The notes: a model not told the origin generated them from the sequence alone. A stretch of DNA of 64,000 nucleotides from Ruegeria atlantica (GCF_013033965.1 NZ_WQFE01000007.1:62001-126000), one strand, 5' to 3'. Counted from the stretch's first letter, positions 17,596 through 26,311 are shown. A program made the numbers and translations.

Positions 17596-18846
17596 CTATC
17601 GCGCAGTGGTGGTCCCGGCTTCCATTACGAAATCCAGATGCCGGAACCTGCCCAGTGTGAAGGGTGCCATCAGCGGGTGCGGTTCACCTTTGGCCACCAG
17701 ATGCGCCAGCGTCAGCCCGCCCGCAGGGATAGCCTTATACCCGCCCCACCATCCGGCGGTGACAAACAGGCCCGGTACCTCTGTATGATCCATGATGGGT
17801 GAGGCATCATGGGCAATATCCAGATGCCCGCCCCACTGCCGCATCAGTTTGAGCTTCTTGAAACTTGGGAAAAGCGACAGCATGGCAGTCACGGTATCCT
17901 CGAATACATGTTGCTTTATGTCTCGACGGAAGCTCTGACCCATATCGGGCGCGCCGCCGATGACCATCTCACCTTTGTCGGACTGGCTGAAATAGAACCC
18001 GCTGTCCGGGCAATTTACGATCACATCAACCAGCGGCTTGACCGGCTCAGACACAAAGGCCGTCAGGTTCATCGTCCGCAGCGGCAGTTTGAGGCCTGCG
18101 GTTTCGGTCAGCGTCGTTGTATGTCCCGAGACGGCCACGACCACTTTCTTTGCCCGAACGGTGCCCCGGTTGGTCTCGACCCCTTCGATGGACCCATCCG
18201 CCCCGCGCAGCAGGGATTGCACCTCTGTTTGCTGATGAATCTCAACCCCGCGTGCGTCAGCCGCGCGGGCATAGCCCCAGGCCACCGCATCATGCCGGTT
18301 CACACCCGCATCCGTATGTACCATGCCGCAGATCACAGGCAGCCGCGCATCTGGGCCGCCGCCAGTCAACGCAGGAATGCGGCGGCGCAATTCCTCGGTT
18401 GTGATCTGATCGTAGGTCGAGCCGTAGATGTCCATCACCAACTGCCGCCGCCGCAGCTCGCGCAGTTTGGGCCAGGTCTGAACCACATCCACCATAGTTC
18501 GTTTGGAATGCATCATGTTGAAGTTCAACTCGTCCGTGAGCCCTTCGTACATGGCGACGGATTTGACATAGAATGGGATCGATTCATCCCTCATGTAGTT
18601 CGACCGAATAGTCACCGTATTTCGCGCGATGTTGCCGCCGCCCAGCCAGCCGCGTTCCAGCACGGCGACATTGGTGATGCCAAATTCCTTTGCCAGATAA
18701 TAGGCAGTTGCCAGCCCGTGACCTCCTGCCCCGATCACCACGACATCATAGCGGTCTTTCAACGGCGGACTACGCCAAACCTGCGGCCAGTTTCGGTGCC
18801 CGGTTAGCGCATTACGGACGAGCGAGAAAACAGAGTAATTTTGCAT
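17596..18846 (-). CDS. soxB: Sarcosine oxidase beta subunit (FAD/FMN flavoprotein)
   Basis: The start is taken at 18846, giving 416 residues and the conserved family opening YSVFSLVRNALTGHRNW; an ATG at 18903 adds an AT-rich leader unlike any homologue. The FAD dinucleotide-binding motif is YDVVVIGAGGHGLATAYYLA at about 33-52. The chain oxidises the N-methyl amine with covalent FMN at the alpha-beta interface. It is the first gene of soxBDAG. The divergent region before it is AT-rich with inverted TGCAT/ATGCA elements. No strong ribosome site is visible. Confidence 0.94.
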   Translation of the reverse strand: MQNYSVFSLVRNALTGHRNWPQVWRSPPLKDRYDVVVIGAGGHGLATAYYLAKEFGITNVAVLERGWLGGGNIARNTVTIRSNYMRDESIPFYVKSVAMYEGLTDELNFNMMHSKRTMVDVVQTWPKLRELRRRQLVMDIYGSTYDQITTEELRRRIPALTGGGPDARLPVICGMVHTDAGVNRHDAVAWGYARAADARGVEIHQQTEVQSLLRGADGSIEGVETNRGTVRAKKVVVAVSGHTTTLTETAGLKLPLRTMNLTAFVSEPVKPLVDVIVNCPDSGFYFSQSDKGEMVIGGAPDMGQSFRRDIKQHVFEDTVTAMLSLFPSFKKLKLMRQWGGHLDIAHDASPIMDHTEVPGLFVTAGWWGGYKAIPAGGLTLAHLVAKGEPHPLMAPFTLGRFRHLDFVMEAGTTTAR

Positions 18847-19154
18847 GATGGTAATAATATTTATCACTATGCACATATAGTCAATAAATTTATCGATATG
18901 CAAAACAACCCAAACTGGGTTCTATTCCAATGTGGAAAATGCGGCTAAGGTAACGGAGAAAGGTGACGCAATGAGCTTCCGTGTGGAACAGTTTCATCGA
19001 CGTCTTGCCGGCAAATGGTCGGCCCGTTCGCTTTGGCCCTGTTTCATCATAAACTGCCGCAGTTCACCCGCCTCGTAACGCCAGAAAATCCGGGCGCAAC
19101 GCGCCTGCCCTCTGCAACCGCCTCTGTGAAAGAGGTGACAGAAATGGACGTTAC
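18847..19154. promoter_or_regulatory. Divergent control region between soxB and the PhyH-type gene
   Basis: These 308 bases contain no gene. Near soxB, TTGCAT (18841-18846), ATGCA (about 18869-18873) and ATATGCAA (about 18896-18903) lie in an AT-rich tract. The first two face each other as an inverted pair and the third is repeated before the AhpD-like gene (ATATGCAA at 28994-29001). A shared regulator site is possible. The right half, 18.96-19.15 kb, has ordinary GC content and shows nothing I can name. Confidence 0.4.
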
Positions 19155-19943
19155 ATGACACAAACACCTGACCTGAAAACCATTCAGAAAACCTATGCGC
19201 GCGACGGCGTCGTGCTGCTGAAACAAGTGCTGCCGCAGGATTGGCTGAGCAAGCTGCGTCAGGCTGTCGATGACGAAGTCGCCAAAGGCGACCGTTACTT
19301 TGCTTACAAAAACATGCGTGAAAGTCCCGGCGTGTTTCAAGACTACTGCCTAAATTCTGATATTGGGCAGCGTGTGGCAGAGGTAGCAAACAGCCCCTGG
19401 ACCTCGTTGATCTACGACCAGATATTTGTCAAAGAGCCGGGCACAAAAACACAAACCGGCTGGCATACGGATCAACCCTATTGGCCGGTCTCAGGCCCGA
19501 TCATGACCATGTGGATTGCGCTGGACCCTGTGGACCCCGACAACGGTGCGTTGGAGTTCGTAAGGGGCTCGCATGCCTGGGGCGCTAAATACCGACCCTT
19601 CAAAACGGACCAGCTTGGGGGCTTTTTGCATTATCTGGAAGTGGACAACCCAGACTATATCGACATGCCCGATTTCGAAATGAACCGCGCTGACTACGAC
19701 ATCTTTCATTACCCGAATATGAAGCCCGGTGATGCGCTGGCATTTGATGGCATGACCGTACATTCAGCGATGGGCAACCGCACCTCAACCCGACGCAGAC
19801 GCGGCTATGCGATCCGGTTCGCTGTGGACGGCGCAACCTATGAGCCCCGCGATACTGTCACCGAATGGCTGCACGACGACAGCTTACGCCCCGGTGCGCC
19901 CTTTGCCGGGGGCCGGTTTCCGGTGATCTACAGAGCGTCATAA
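19155..19943 (+). CDS. Phytanoyl-CoA dioxygenase (PhyH)-family Fe(II)/2-oxoglutarate oxygenase
   Basis: The 262-residue protein has the double-stranded β-helix metal triad His104-x-Asp106 (GWHTDQPYW) and His203 (TVHSAMGN), with Arg221 (YAIRF) placed to hold 2-oxoglutarate. PhyH enzymes hydroxylate or halogenate many small molecules, including ectoine and N-methyl compounds. It is a single gene on this strand, divergent from soxB and convergent with the Rieske oxygenase at 20066. Substrate unknown. All three iron ligands are present, so it should be active. Confidence 0.88.
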   Translation: MTQTPDLKTIQKTYARDGVVLLKQVLPQDWLSKLRQAVDDEVAKGDRYFAYKNMRESPGVFQDYCLNSDIGQRVAEVANSPWTSLIYDQIFVKEPGTKTQTGWHTDQPYWPVSGPIMTMWIALDPVDPDNGALEFVRGSHAWGAKYRPFKTDQLGGFLHYLEVDNPDYIDMPDFEMNRADYDIFHYPNMKPGDALAFDGMTVHSAMGNRTSTRRRRGYAIRFAVDGATYEPRDTVTEWLHDDSLRPGAPFAGGRFPVIYRAS

Positions 19944-20065
19944 CAAGCGACAAACGTCGCACACAGACTCCGTCCTTTTTGCCAAAAACTCGGCCGGCAG
20001 GGTGGGGTCAACTTCAAATAACCCGATCAAGTGAAACTACATGAGTAACCTTCGCAGACGGCGCC

Positions 20066-21112
20066 TCAAGCCGGAACAGTTGTACTCACAGGGGTGGTTT
20101 CGGCTTCGATCGCGCGATCAAGCGTTTTGCGAAACAGTTTGGCACCCGCGTCCAACCCGAGATCGATATTGGGCGTCTTGGCGAACTTCATACCCTTGTG
20201 GACTTCTTCCAGTACGTCCTTGTCCTCAAGAAACGCCATGCGCGCGCCATCATTCATAAATTTGGACACTTCCACATTTTTGGGATCGGAATTTCGGTGC
20301 TGAAACCAGAAGTATCTGGTGCGGTCTTCATCGATTGGGGTCATGAAATTATAGGAGATATTGATGAACGTTTCAGGAGTGGGTTGCATGTCATACCCGC
20401 CGGTCCCGACCGGCGTATAGATGGATTTGTTCAGCCCGATCGCGGGCATGCACATCTCATAATGCTGCAGCCGGTCGCAATCGCCGTCAAATGCCACCAG
20501 TTTGGCGTAATAGGGCGATGGCGGTTTGTTCGCGATCCAGCGCGAGACGACGACGCCACGGTCGGTCCGCTCGACGTTCAGCGGCTCTTCATCCGTTCCG
20601 GCGCCTGCAAAAGAAGATACATGCACCCAGGCGACATGGCTGGGATCAAGCAGGTTGTCGCAGACCCACAGGTAATGACAGTCGATATCCATCACCCCAC
20701 CGTCGGTCTTGCCCCAGCTGTCATCATCGAAATTCTCGATCGGGAAAATCTTGTCGGGATCTGCCAGTTCCGGATCGCCCATCCATATCCATAGGAACCG
20801 ATACCGATCCACAACCGGATATGATCTCACCACCGCCCGACGCGGGGTCATGCCGCGCTGCGTCGGGCTGTCCGTGCACTTTCCAGTGCAGTCAAATTTT
20901 AGACCGTGATAGCCGCATTCCACTACATCCCCAATCAGGTTGCCCTTGGACAACGGCAGCTTGCGGTGCGGGCAAGCATCCTCCAATGCGACTGGCCTGC
21001 CATCCTCCTGCCGATAAAGCACGATATTCTCGCCCAGAAGCATCTCGGCCTTCAGCTCGCGCCCGATATCTTTGCTCCAGGCGGCGACATACCAGCAGTT
21101 TCTCAGATACAT
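20066..21112 (-). CDS. Rieske non-heme iron oxygenase (VanA/O-demethylase-like)
   Basis: The start at 21112 follows GGAGAG at correct spacing and begins MYLRNCWYVAAWS, as vanillate demethylase-type oxygenases do; 348 residues. The Rieske motif is C47-x-H49 and C66-x-x-H69 (DACPHRKLPL, ECGYHGLKFD). The iron site DNLLDPSHVAWVH has Asp156, His159 and His164. Members remove O- or N-methyl groups or hydroxylate rings. No reductase gene is adjacent; the only ferredoxin nearby is the MocE-like one at 24419. It lies downstream of the LysR gene on the same strand, 96 bp from its stop. Confidence 0.9.
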   Translation of the reverse strand: MYLRNCWYVAAWSKDIGRELKAEMLLGENIVLYRQEDGRPVALEDACPHRKLPLSKGNLIGDVVECGYHGLKFDCTGKCTDSPTQRGMTPRRAVVRSYPVVDRYRFLWIWMGDPELADPDKIFPIENFDDDSWGKTDGGVMDIDCHYLWVCDNLLDPSHVAWVHVSSFAGAGTDEEPLNVERTDRGVVVSRWIANKPPSPYYAKLVAFDGDCDRLQHYEMCMPAIGLNKSIYTPVGTGGYDMQPTPETFINISYNFMTPIDEDRTRYFWFQHRNSDPKNVEVSKFMNDGARMAFLEDKDVLEEVHKGMKFAKTPNIDLGLDAGAKLFRKTLDRAIEAETTPVSTTVPA

Positions 21113-21208
21113 TGAAATGCTCTCCAGATCGTCAGATGGCTTGTGCAAGTATGGGCGGCAAGCTGATCTTGCGCCATGCTGGAATGGTAATGACTCGTAT
21201 AAGTCAGG

Positions 21209-22138
21209 CTAATTCCTTGTGCCCGCAGATGGCGGAATGTCCGGCTGCGCCTCAACCTCGGCACGGATCCAGTTCAGAAACTCACCGACTTTCGGGCTGT
21301 CCTTAGTTTCATGGGGTCGAACCAGCCAATAAGACAACGGAGACTGCGTCAGTTGCGGAACTGGTCGCACCAGACGTCCATCGCACAGCGTGTCAATGAC
21401 CAGAGGTTCCCGTCCCAAAGCGACGCCAAGCCCCTCGATGGCCGCCTGAACGACCAGATTGGATTGCCCAAACCGCCGAGTTCGCAAGGGCCACGGCAGC
21501 GTCAATCCGCATTGCCGCGCCCAAAAATCCCATGTCGGGCTTGCGGGCCCATGATGCAGGTTTTCATCCACCAGCATCGTGTGTCGCGCCAGATCTTCGA
21601 CCCCGCGCAAGCTTGGAATCAAAGAGGGAGCGCAGACCGGAAACAGCTGCTCGGTCATCAGAAGATCGACCTGATAGCCAGGATAATCACCCAGACCATA
21701 GCGAATACCGATATCCGCATCCGCCCCTGAAAACGGATATTGCCCGGTATCTGTGGCAATGGAAATCGACAGGTCCGGATGAGCAAGATCAAAGTTTAAA
21801 AGGCGCGGAAACAACCAGTTGAACGCAAAACCCGGCAGACATGAAATCACGATGGTCCTGTCGGTGCGAGTCTTGTCCCTCAGCTGGGTACAAACGTCCG
21901 AAATACGTCCCAACCCTTCAGAAATGGCCAGCGCCAGCAGCTCTCCTTCGCGAGTCGGGCGCGATGACCTCGCGCCACGTACCAGCAGATCGCGACCAAG
22001 CCATTCCTCAAGCGCCCGCACATGCTGACTGACCGCGCTTTGGCTGACGCCCAGCTCAGCTGCAGCAGGAGAAAAGCCGGAATGCCGGACAACTGCCTCG
22101 AAGGCGCGCAGGGCGGAATAGGGCAGGTTTACGATCAT
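21209..22138 (-). CDS. LysR-family transcriptional regulator (GcvA-like)
   Basis: Taking the ATG at 22138 (AGGGTGA upstream) gives 309 residues. The helix-turn-helix at about residues 5-60 reads GFSPAAAELGVSQSAVSQHV. The effector domain has the ADIGIRYGLGDYPG pattern typical of the GcvA/AmpR subgroup. The gene diverges from the NicX/M29-like gene across a 96-bp region with two strong palindromes, the standard LysR arrangement, so it most likely controls that gene and itself. The downstream Rieske gene may be in its regulon. Inducer unknown. Confidence 0.92.
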   Translation of the reverse strand: MIVNLPYSALRAFEAVVRHSGFSPAAAELGVSQSAVSQHVRALEEWLGRDLLVRGARSSRPTREGELLALAISEGLGRISDVCTQLRDKTRTDRTIVISCLPGFAFNWLFPRLLNFDLAHPDLSISIATDTGQYPFSGADADIGIRYGLGDYPGYQVDLLMTEQLFPVCAPSLIPSLRGVEDLARHTMLVDENLHHGPASPTWDFWARQCGLTLPWPLRTRRFGQSNLVVQAAIEGLGVALGREPLVIDTLCDGRLVRPVPQLTQSPLSYWLVRPHETKDSPKVGEFLNWIRAEVEAQPDIPPSAGTRN

Positions 22139-22206
22139 ATTAGTCACCCTAATGTCAGGCATAATCACTTTCAAATAGATTAGGCGCTCAACCCGAGCCT
22201 AATCTA
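22139..22206. promoter_or_regulatory. LysR-type operator with two palindromes
   Basis: TAGATTAGGC at 22176-22185 and GCCTAATCTA at 22197-22206 are perfect 10-bp inverted arms separated by 11 bases, containing the T-N11-A core of LysR sites. A second palindrome, ATTAG-TCACC-CTAAT, lies at 22139-22153 immediately before the regulator ATG and repeats the same ATTAG half-site. This fits a recognition site plus an activation or autorepression site. Confidence 0.78.
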
Positions 22207-22234
22207 TACTGACCGGAACCCGTAGGAGACGCGA

Positions 22235-23320
22235 ATGTCGGACATCACACCCGAGCGCGGCGCGCGAAATCTATTGACAAACTGCGCCCACGCAACGGCT
22301 GGCGACCGGTTGTTGATCGCTTATGAACCTCCCGAACATGGCTATTTCGATGCGGATAGTGTGCAAATCGTCACGTATGCCGCGCGATCCATGGGCTTGT
22401 CAGTTGATGCGGTGGATGTGGGATTTAATCCGGACAATCCACACCTGTCCGCTGATCTTCTGGCGCGGTTCGAATCTGCCGATATCATACTGTTTCTGGC
22501 CCGTCTCGGGGATCAGCTCCGGTTTTCGGAAATGCCACAGGGCAAGAAGATCATCGTCAGTTTCGCCCTGAACCGCGAGCTTTTTGGTTCTGGTTTTTCG
22601 AACGGGCATCACGATGCTTTTCTCGACATCAAGGCAGGGATCAATGACGTTCTGAGCAGGGCCACCGACGTGCGGGTCACCTGCCCTCTGGGTACGGACT
22701 TTCGGGGACGGCCTGAGATGAACCTGGATATGACGGGCGATACGTCGATCCTGCGCTTTCCCATGTCGGTCTTCACGCCAGTCCCGGCACACAGCTTTTC
22801 GGGTCGGGTGGCGTTGAAATTTCTGACTGGCACCGGATCAAAGTACTATGATGATTATACTGTGGAATTCGAAGGACCAGTGTTTGCGATGCTGGAAAGC
22901 GGACGCCTGACAGGGTTTGACGGCGATCCTGCCGACGCTGCGCGGGCCGAGGCTCATTATGACCGGGTCGCGGGTCAGTTCGGCATAGACCGCAATTTCG
23001 TGCATTCCTGGCATGCGGGTATCCACCCGGGCTGCGGCTACCCATGGGACATGCGCGAGAATTTCGAGCGTTGGGGCGGGTCCGCTTTCGGCAATCCGCG
23101 TATTTTGCACTTCCACACTTGCGGTGCTTATGCCCCAGGCGAAATCAGCTGGAACGTGTTTGATCCGACGATCGTGATTGACGGTGTGACCTACTGGGAA
23201 AACGGGGCTTTCCACGCCGACCGGCTGCCCGGCGGAGCCACCATTCTGGACAAGCACCCCTGCGCAGCCGCTCTGTTCGCTGACCCCGATCTGGACATCG
23301 GTCTACGCCGCACGGGTTGA
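22235..23320 (+). CDS. NicX/aminopeptidase M29-like metalloenzyme of uncertain function
   Basis: The 361-residue protein resembles the fold shared by M29 leucyl aminopeptidases and 2,5-dihydroxypyridine 5,6-dioxygenase (NicX): an N-terminal α/β region with ADIILFLARL, then VTCPLGTDFRGRP at about 149-161, and a C-terminal metal-site-like part with HSWHAGIHPGCGYPW near 256-270 and HFHTCGAYAPGEISWN near 291-306. The final DGVTYWENGAFH resembles the region of metal ligands in that superfamily. I cannot assign the ligands with certainty. It diverges from a LysR gene and precedes the MocD/MocE-like pair. Ring opening of an N-heterocycle or peptide hydrolysis are both possible. Confidence 0.6.
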   Translation: MSDITPERGARNLLTNCAHATAGDRLLIAYEPPEHGYFDADSVQIVTYAARSMGLSVDAVDVGFNPDNPHLSADLLARFESADIILFLARLGDQLRFSEMPQGKKIIVSFALNRELFGSGFSNGHHDAFLDIKAGINDVLSRATDVRVTCPLGTDFRGRPEMNLDMTGDTSILRFPMSVFTPVPAHSFSGRVALKFLTGTGSKYYDDYTVEFEGPVFAMLESGRLTGFDGDPADAARAEAHYDRVAGQFGIDRNFVHSWHAGIHPGCGYPWDMRENFERWGGSAFGNPRILHFHTCGAYAPGEISWNVFDPTIVIDGVTYWENGAFHADRLPGGATILDKHPCAAALFADPDLDIGLRRTG

Positions 23321-23362
23321 ACCTTGCCGCTTGATCGAACGCGCGTCATCGCGCTAAACTGG

Positions 23363-23473
23363 TCGCAATAGGACCTACCTGACACGGTCCTATGGTGCGG
23401 AGCACTCCCGTCTCCGGTGCCGGTACATGCGATGAGGGCGAAGCCCCCGCACCGGCAAAAATGTGGAACTCAC
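23363..23473 (+). promoter_or_regulatory. Structured leader upstream of the mocD-like gene
   Basis: The interval before the desaturase-like gene can fold into several stems. ATAGGACC pairs with GGTCCTAT (8 bp, loop 10) near 23368-23393. GTGC-GGA-GCAC follows near 23396. CCGGTGC pairs with GCACCGG and encloses a GGGC-GAA-GCCC hairpin at about 23418-23456, ending just before the start codon. There is no T-run, so this is not a plain terminator. A riboswitch or attenuator is possible, but it matches no class I know. Seen by eye only. Confidence 0.35.
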
Positions 23474-24415
23474 ATGTCACAAGCAATCGTTACGCCCCTG
23501 TCTCAGGCACTGGCCGAAGGCAAGCTCACGCGTGAAGAACTGAAAGGATTCATGCAACGGTCCGACGGCCCCGGCTTGCGCCAACTGGTGCTTTGGGTAT
23601 TGGTGCTGGCTGGCACAACTACCCTTGTCACCCTAGCCTGGAACAGCTGGCTAATCTGGCCCGCAATGTTCCTGCAAGGCATCGTTCTGGTGCACCATTT
23701 CTCACTACAGCATGAATGCGTGCATTATACGGTGTTTCGAACCCGGTGGCTGAATGATTTGGTAGGTCAGATCTGCGGCCTGATCATCATTCTGCCACAT
23801 CGGTTCTTTCGCTACGAACATTGCGATCATCACACCTATACGCAACTGACCGGGGAAGACCCCGAACTGATCCCTTTGCCCAAGACGATGGGAGAATATC
23901 TGATTTATTTGTCCGCCCTGCCCTACTGGCGCGGTAAATTTACGGAACTGTTTCGCCACGCCAGCGGCAATCTCAGCGAAACCGAGCTACGGTTCATTCC
24001 GAAAGTCGAACATCAGGCCGTATACCGTGATGCCCGCAGAATGTTGGCTATTTATGCAGCGATCTTTTTGGGCATGGCCATCACGGGCTGGTGGGGGCTG
24101 ATCTGGTACTGGCTCATCCCCCTGTTTCTGGGCGAGCCGGTGATGCGTTTCATCCGAATGACCGAACATGTCGGACGCCCGACCGTCGCGCAGATGTCGG
24201 AGAATACGCGCACCAATCTGGTTTCGGCACCATGGTCTTTTTTGTGCTGGAACATGAATTACCACGCGGAACATCACTATGTCGCTTCGGTCCCGTTTCA
24301 CGCGCTCCCGCGCCTGCATGAGAAGCTAAAAGACCACATCCATATCGAGCCCGGCGGCTATCTGGCTGCCCACCGCGAAATCCTGCGTCAGATCCGGCAC
24401 AAGGAGGAGGCGTGA
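23474..24415 (+). CDS. Fatty-acid-desaturase-fold di-iron membrane oxygenase (MocD-like)
   Basis: From the ATG at 23474 (313 residues) the protein has the three His boxes of membrane di-iron oxygenases: H80-ECV-H84, H116-CD-HH120 and NYHAEHH near residue 270. Four to five hydrophobic segments lie between them. A Rieske ferredoxin gene follows 3 bases later. This pairing is the MocD-MocE arrangement of rhizobial rhizopine (3-O-methyl-scyllo-inosamine) catabolism and of many roseobacter oxygenases of unknown substrate. Here it would hydroxylate or demethylate a small molecule at the inner membrane. The third partner, a MocF-type reductase, is not encoded. An in-frame upstream ATG at 23417 lies inside the structured leader and is less likely. 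Confidence 0.82.
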   Translation: MSQAIVTPLSQALAEGKLTREELKGFMQRSDGPGLRQLVLWVLVLAGTTTLVTLAWNSWLIWPAMFLQGIVLVHHFSLQHECVHYTVFRTRWLNDLVGQICGLIIILPHRFFRYEHCDHHTYTQLTGEDPELIPLPKTMGEYLIYLSALPYWRGKFTELFRHASGNLSETELRFIPKVEHQAVYRDARRMLAIYAAIFLGMAITGWWGLIWYWLIPLFLGEPVMRFIRMTEHVGRPTVAQMSENTRTNLVSAPWSFLCWNMNYHAEHHYVASVPFHALPRLHEKLKDHIHIEPGGYLAAHREILRQIRHKEEA

Positions 24416-24418
24416 TCC

Positions 24419-24736
24419 ATGACAGATGTAAAACCGTGGAAAGACGTGATCGAGACTGCTCGGTTGGAAAAAAATTGGGTCACACGGGTCGAACTCGGCT
24501 CACGTATCATCGCAATCTATGACACGCCCGGTGGTATCTATGCCTCGCTAGCACTGTGCAATCATGGCGGCGCAGATCTGTGTGACGGGTATTTCGATGG
24601 CTATATCATCGAGTGCCCTCTGCACCAGGGCGCATTTGATGTGCGAGACGGGCGCCCGGTTTCAGCGCCTGCGACCAGGCCGATGAAAGTATTTGAAGCC
24701 CGGGTCGAAAACGGCATGGTGCAGATCAGAGCATAG
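24419..24736 (+). CDS. Rieske [2Fe-2S] ferredoxin, MocE family
   Basis: The 105-residue soluble ferredoxin has C-x-H at CNHGGADLCDG and C-P-L-H at IIECPLHQGAFDVRDG. It probably delivers electrons to the membrane oxygenase encoded immediately upstream, and could also serve the two Rieske oxygenases in the window, which lack their own ferredoxins (inference). It converges on the GST gene with 12 bases between stops. Confidence 0.9.
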   Translation: MTDVKPWKDVIETARLEKNWVTRVELGSRIIAIYDTPGGIYASLALCNHGGADLCDGYFDGYIIECPLHQGAFDVRDGRPVSAPATRPMKVFEARVENGMVQIRA

Positions 24737-24748
24737 TCCCGATTGCCC

Positions 24749-25357
24749 TTAACCCGGTGCCGGCAACCCCGGCATCGGGACATATCCCGGCAAAGCCTCA
24801 ACACGCGCGATCCACGCGCGCACCTCCGGGTATGGAGACATCGATATTCCACCCTGATACGCCAGAGCTATGTAGGGATAGCAGGCGAGGTCCGCGAGGG
24901 TGGTGCGGTCGCACGCCAGCCAGCGGTGGTCTGACAAGTGTTGCTCCATGATCTTCAGGGATTTCTGCCCCAGCGCCCGCGGCTTGGCTAGATCGATGTC
25001 GCGTTCAAACAGAACAATCGCCCGGGCCGTTGCAACGCCGTGGAAGATTTCATTCACAGAAAACGACAGCCATTGTTGTATGTCGCCGTGTTCTTTCGGT
25101 GTGGCCGGGGCCCATTCGGCTGCGCCATATTTCTGCGCCAGGTAAACCATGATGGCTGTGCTGTCGCGCAGGATGAACCCATCATCGTCCAGAACCGGTA
25201 CCTTGTTCAGCGGATTGACCTGCAAAAACGCGCTCTGGTTTTGGTCACCGTTCAGCAGGTCTACGTCGATGATCTGGTGATCCCGCTGCAGCATGGACAG
25301 CAACAGTCGTACTTTGTGACAACTGCCCGAAAGCCGGAAATCATAGAGACGTATCAT
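24749..25357 (-). CDS. Glutathione S-transferase family protein
   Basis: The start at 25357 gives 202 residues and the canonical opening MIRLYDFRLSGSCHKVRLLL; an extension to 25468 would run into the permease gene. The thioredoxin-like domain (NPLNKVPVLDDDGFILRDST, about 50-69) holds the cis-Pro and the glutathione-binding Asp-Ser-Thr, followed by an all-α C-terminal domain (TLADLACYPYIAL). It is the last gene of the minus-strand amino-acid ABC operon, 13 bases after the permease. A role in thiol conjugation or isomerisation of a ring-cleavage product is possible; nothing fixes the substrate. Confidence 0.9.
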   Translation of the reverse strand: MIRLYDFRLSGSCHKVRLLLSMLQRDHQIIDVDLLNGDQNQSAFLQVNPLNKVPVLDDDGFILRDSTAIMVYLAQKYGAAEWAPATPKEHGDIQQWLSFSVNEIFHGVATARAIVLFERDIDLAKPRALGQKSLKIMEQHLSDHRWLACDRTTLADLACYPYIALAYQGGISMSPYPEVRAWIARVEALPGYVPMPGLPAPG

Positions 25358-25370
25358 ACTGGCCTTTAAG

Positions 25371-26252
25371 TCAGCGCTTGTCCGACCGTTTTTCAAGCCG
25401 CGCAAACAATCGGCTAAGGCCGAAGCAAACCACAAAGTAGAAAGCGGCCGTGGTGATCCACGCCTCAAAGATCATGCGGGATGAGGCCACGAGCTCAACC
25501 GTTTTGTAAGTCAGTTCCTGCACAGAAATTAGCGAAAGGATTGAGCTGTCTTTGATCAGCGATATGAACTGATTGGCGAGCGGTGGCACCACTTTCTTCA
25601 TCGCCTGCGGCAGTACTACATAGCGCAGCTCCTGAATGCGACTCATACCGATAGAGCGCGCGGCTTCTCGCTGACCTTTCGGGATCGACTGGATACCGGC
25701 ACGCACAATTTCACCAACGAATGCGCTCTCAAAAAGGGCCAGTACAATGACGCCCGAAACAAGCGAAGGGAAGCGGCGCATTTCACCGAAGAAGAACTCC
25801 CAGACCTGATTGTTTTCCTGACGCGCGATACCGCGCGCCCAGCGCTCCAGGTTCAGCGCATCGATCAATTGTTGGGACAGGAAGAAGAAGAAGATGAAAA
25901 CAACAACAACCGGCGGCACATTGCGCAGAAATTCCAGATAGGTACGCGCCAGCATACGGATGGTAAGATTGGATGAACAGCGGGCTACACCCAGAATGGT
26001 GCCCAGGATCAACGCCAGAATTCCGGCATATAGGCTGATGCGAACCGTTGCGGCTAGCCCTTGCAGCAGCAAATTGGCAAAGTATTCCTCACGACCAGAA
26101 TGCCAGCCGACAATGTAACTGGGGATGACCTCCCAGCGCCACTTGTAATTGAGCGTGCCTTCGATCGACAGCCAGATATACCCGAAAAACACGAACAGAA
26201 CCGCGGCGATCAGGTAATCCGGCCATCTGAGTTTTTTGAGAAAATCCTGCAC
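25371..26252 (-). CDS. Polar amino-acid ABC transporter permease
   Basis: The 293-residue membrane protein belongs to the HisM/GlnP permease family. The cytoplasmic EAA-like loop GQREAARSIGMSRIQELRYV at about 196-215 contacts the ATPase. It is one of two permeases in the cluster; the other is at 27181. A long periplasmic insert follows the first helix (about residues 30-50). It is downstream of the binding protein and probably forms a heterodimer with the second permease. Confidence 0.93.
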   Translation of the reverse strand: MQDFLKKLRWPDYLIAAVLFVFFGYIWLSIEGTLNYKWRWEVIPSYIVGWHSGREEYFANLLLQGLAATVRISLYAGILALILGTILGVARCSSNLTIRMLARTYLEFLRNVPPVVVVFIFFFFLSQQLIDALNLERWARGIARQENNQVWEFFFGEMRRFPSLVSGVIVLALFESAFVGEIVRAGIQSIPKGQREAARSIGMSRIQELRYVVLPQAMKKVVPPLANQFISLIKDSSILSLISVQELTYKTVELVASSRMIFEAWITTAAFYFVVCFGLSRLFARLEKRSDKR

Positions 26253-26311
26253 GCGAGACGCTCCGTATCAGATCCGGAGGGCTGCATCGCTGCCCCCCGG
26301 GTGGGTCATGG

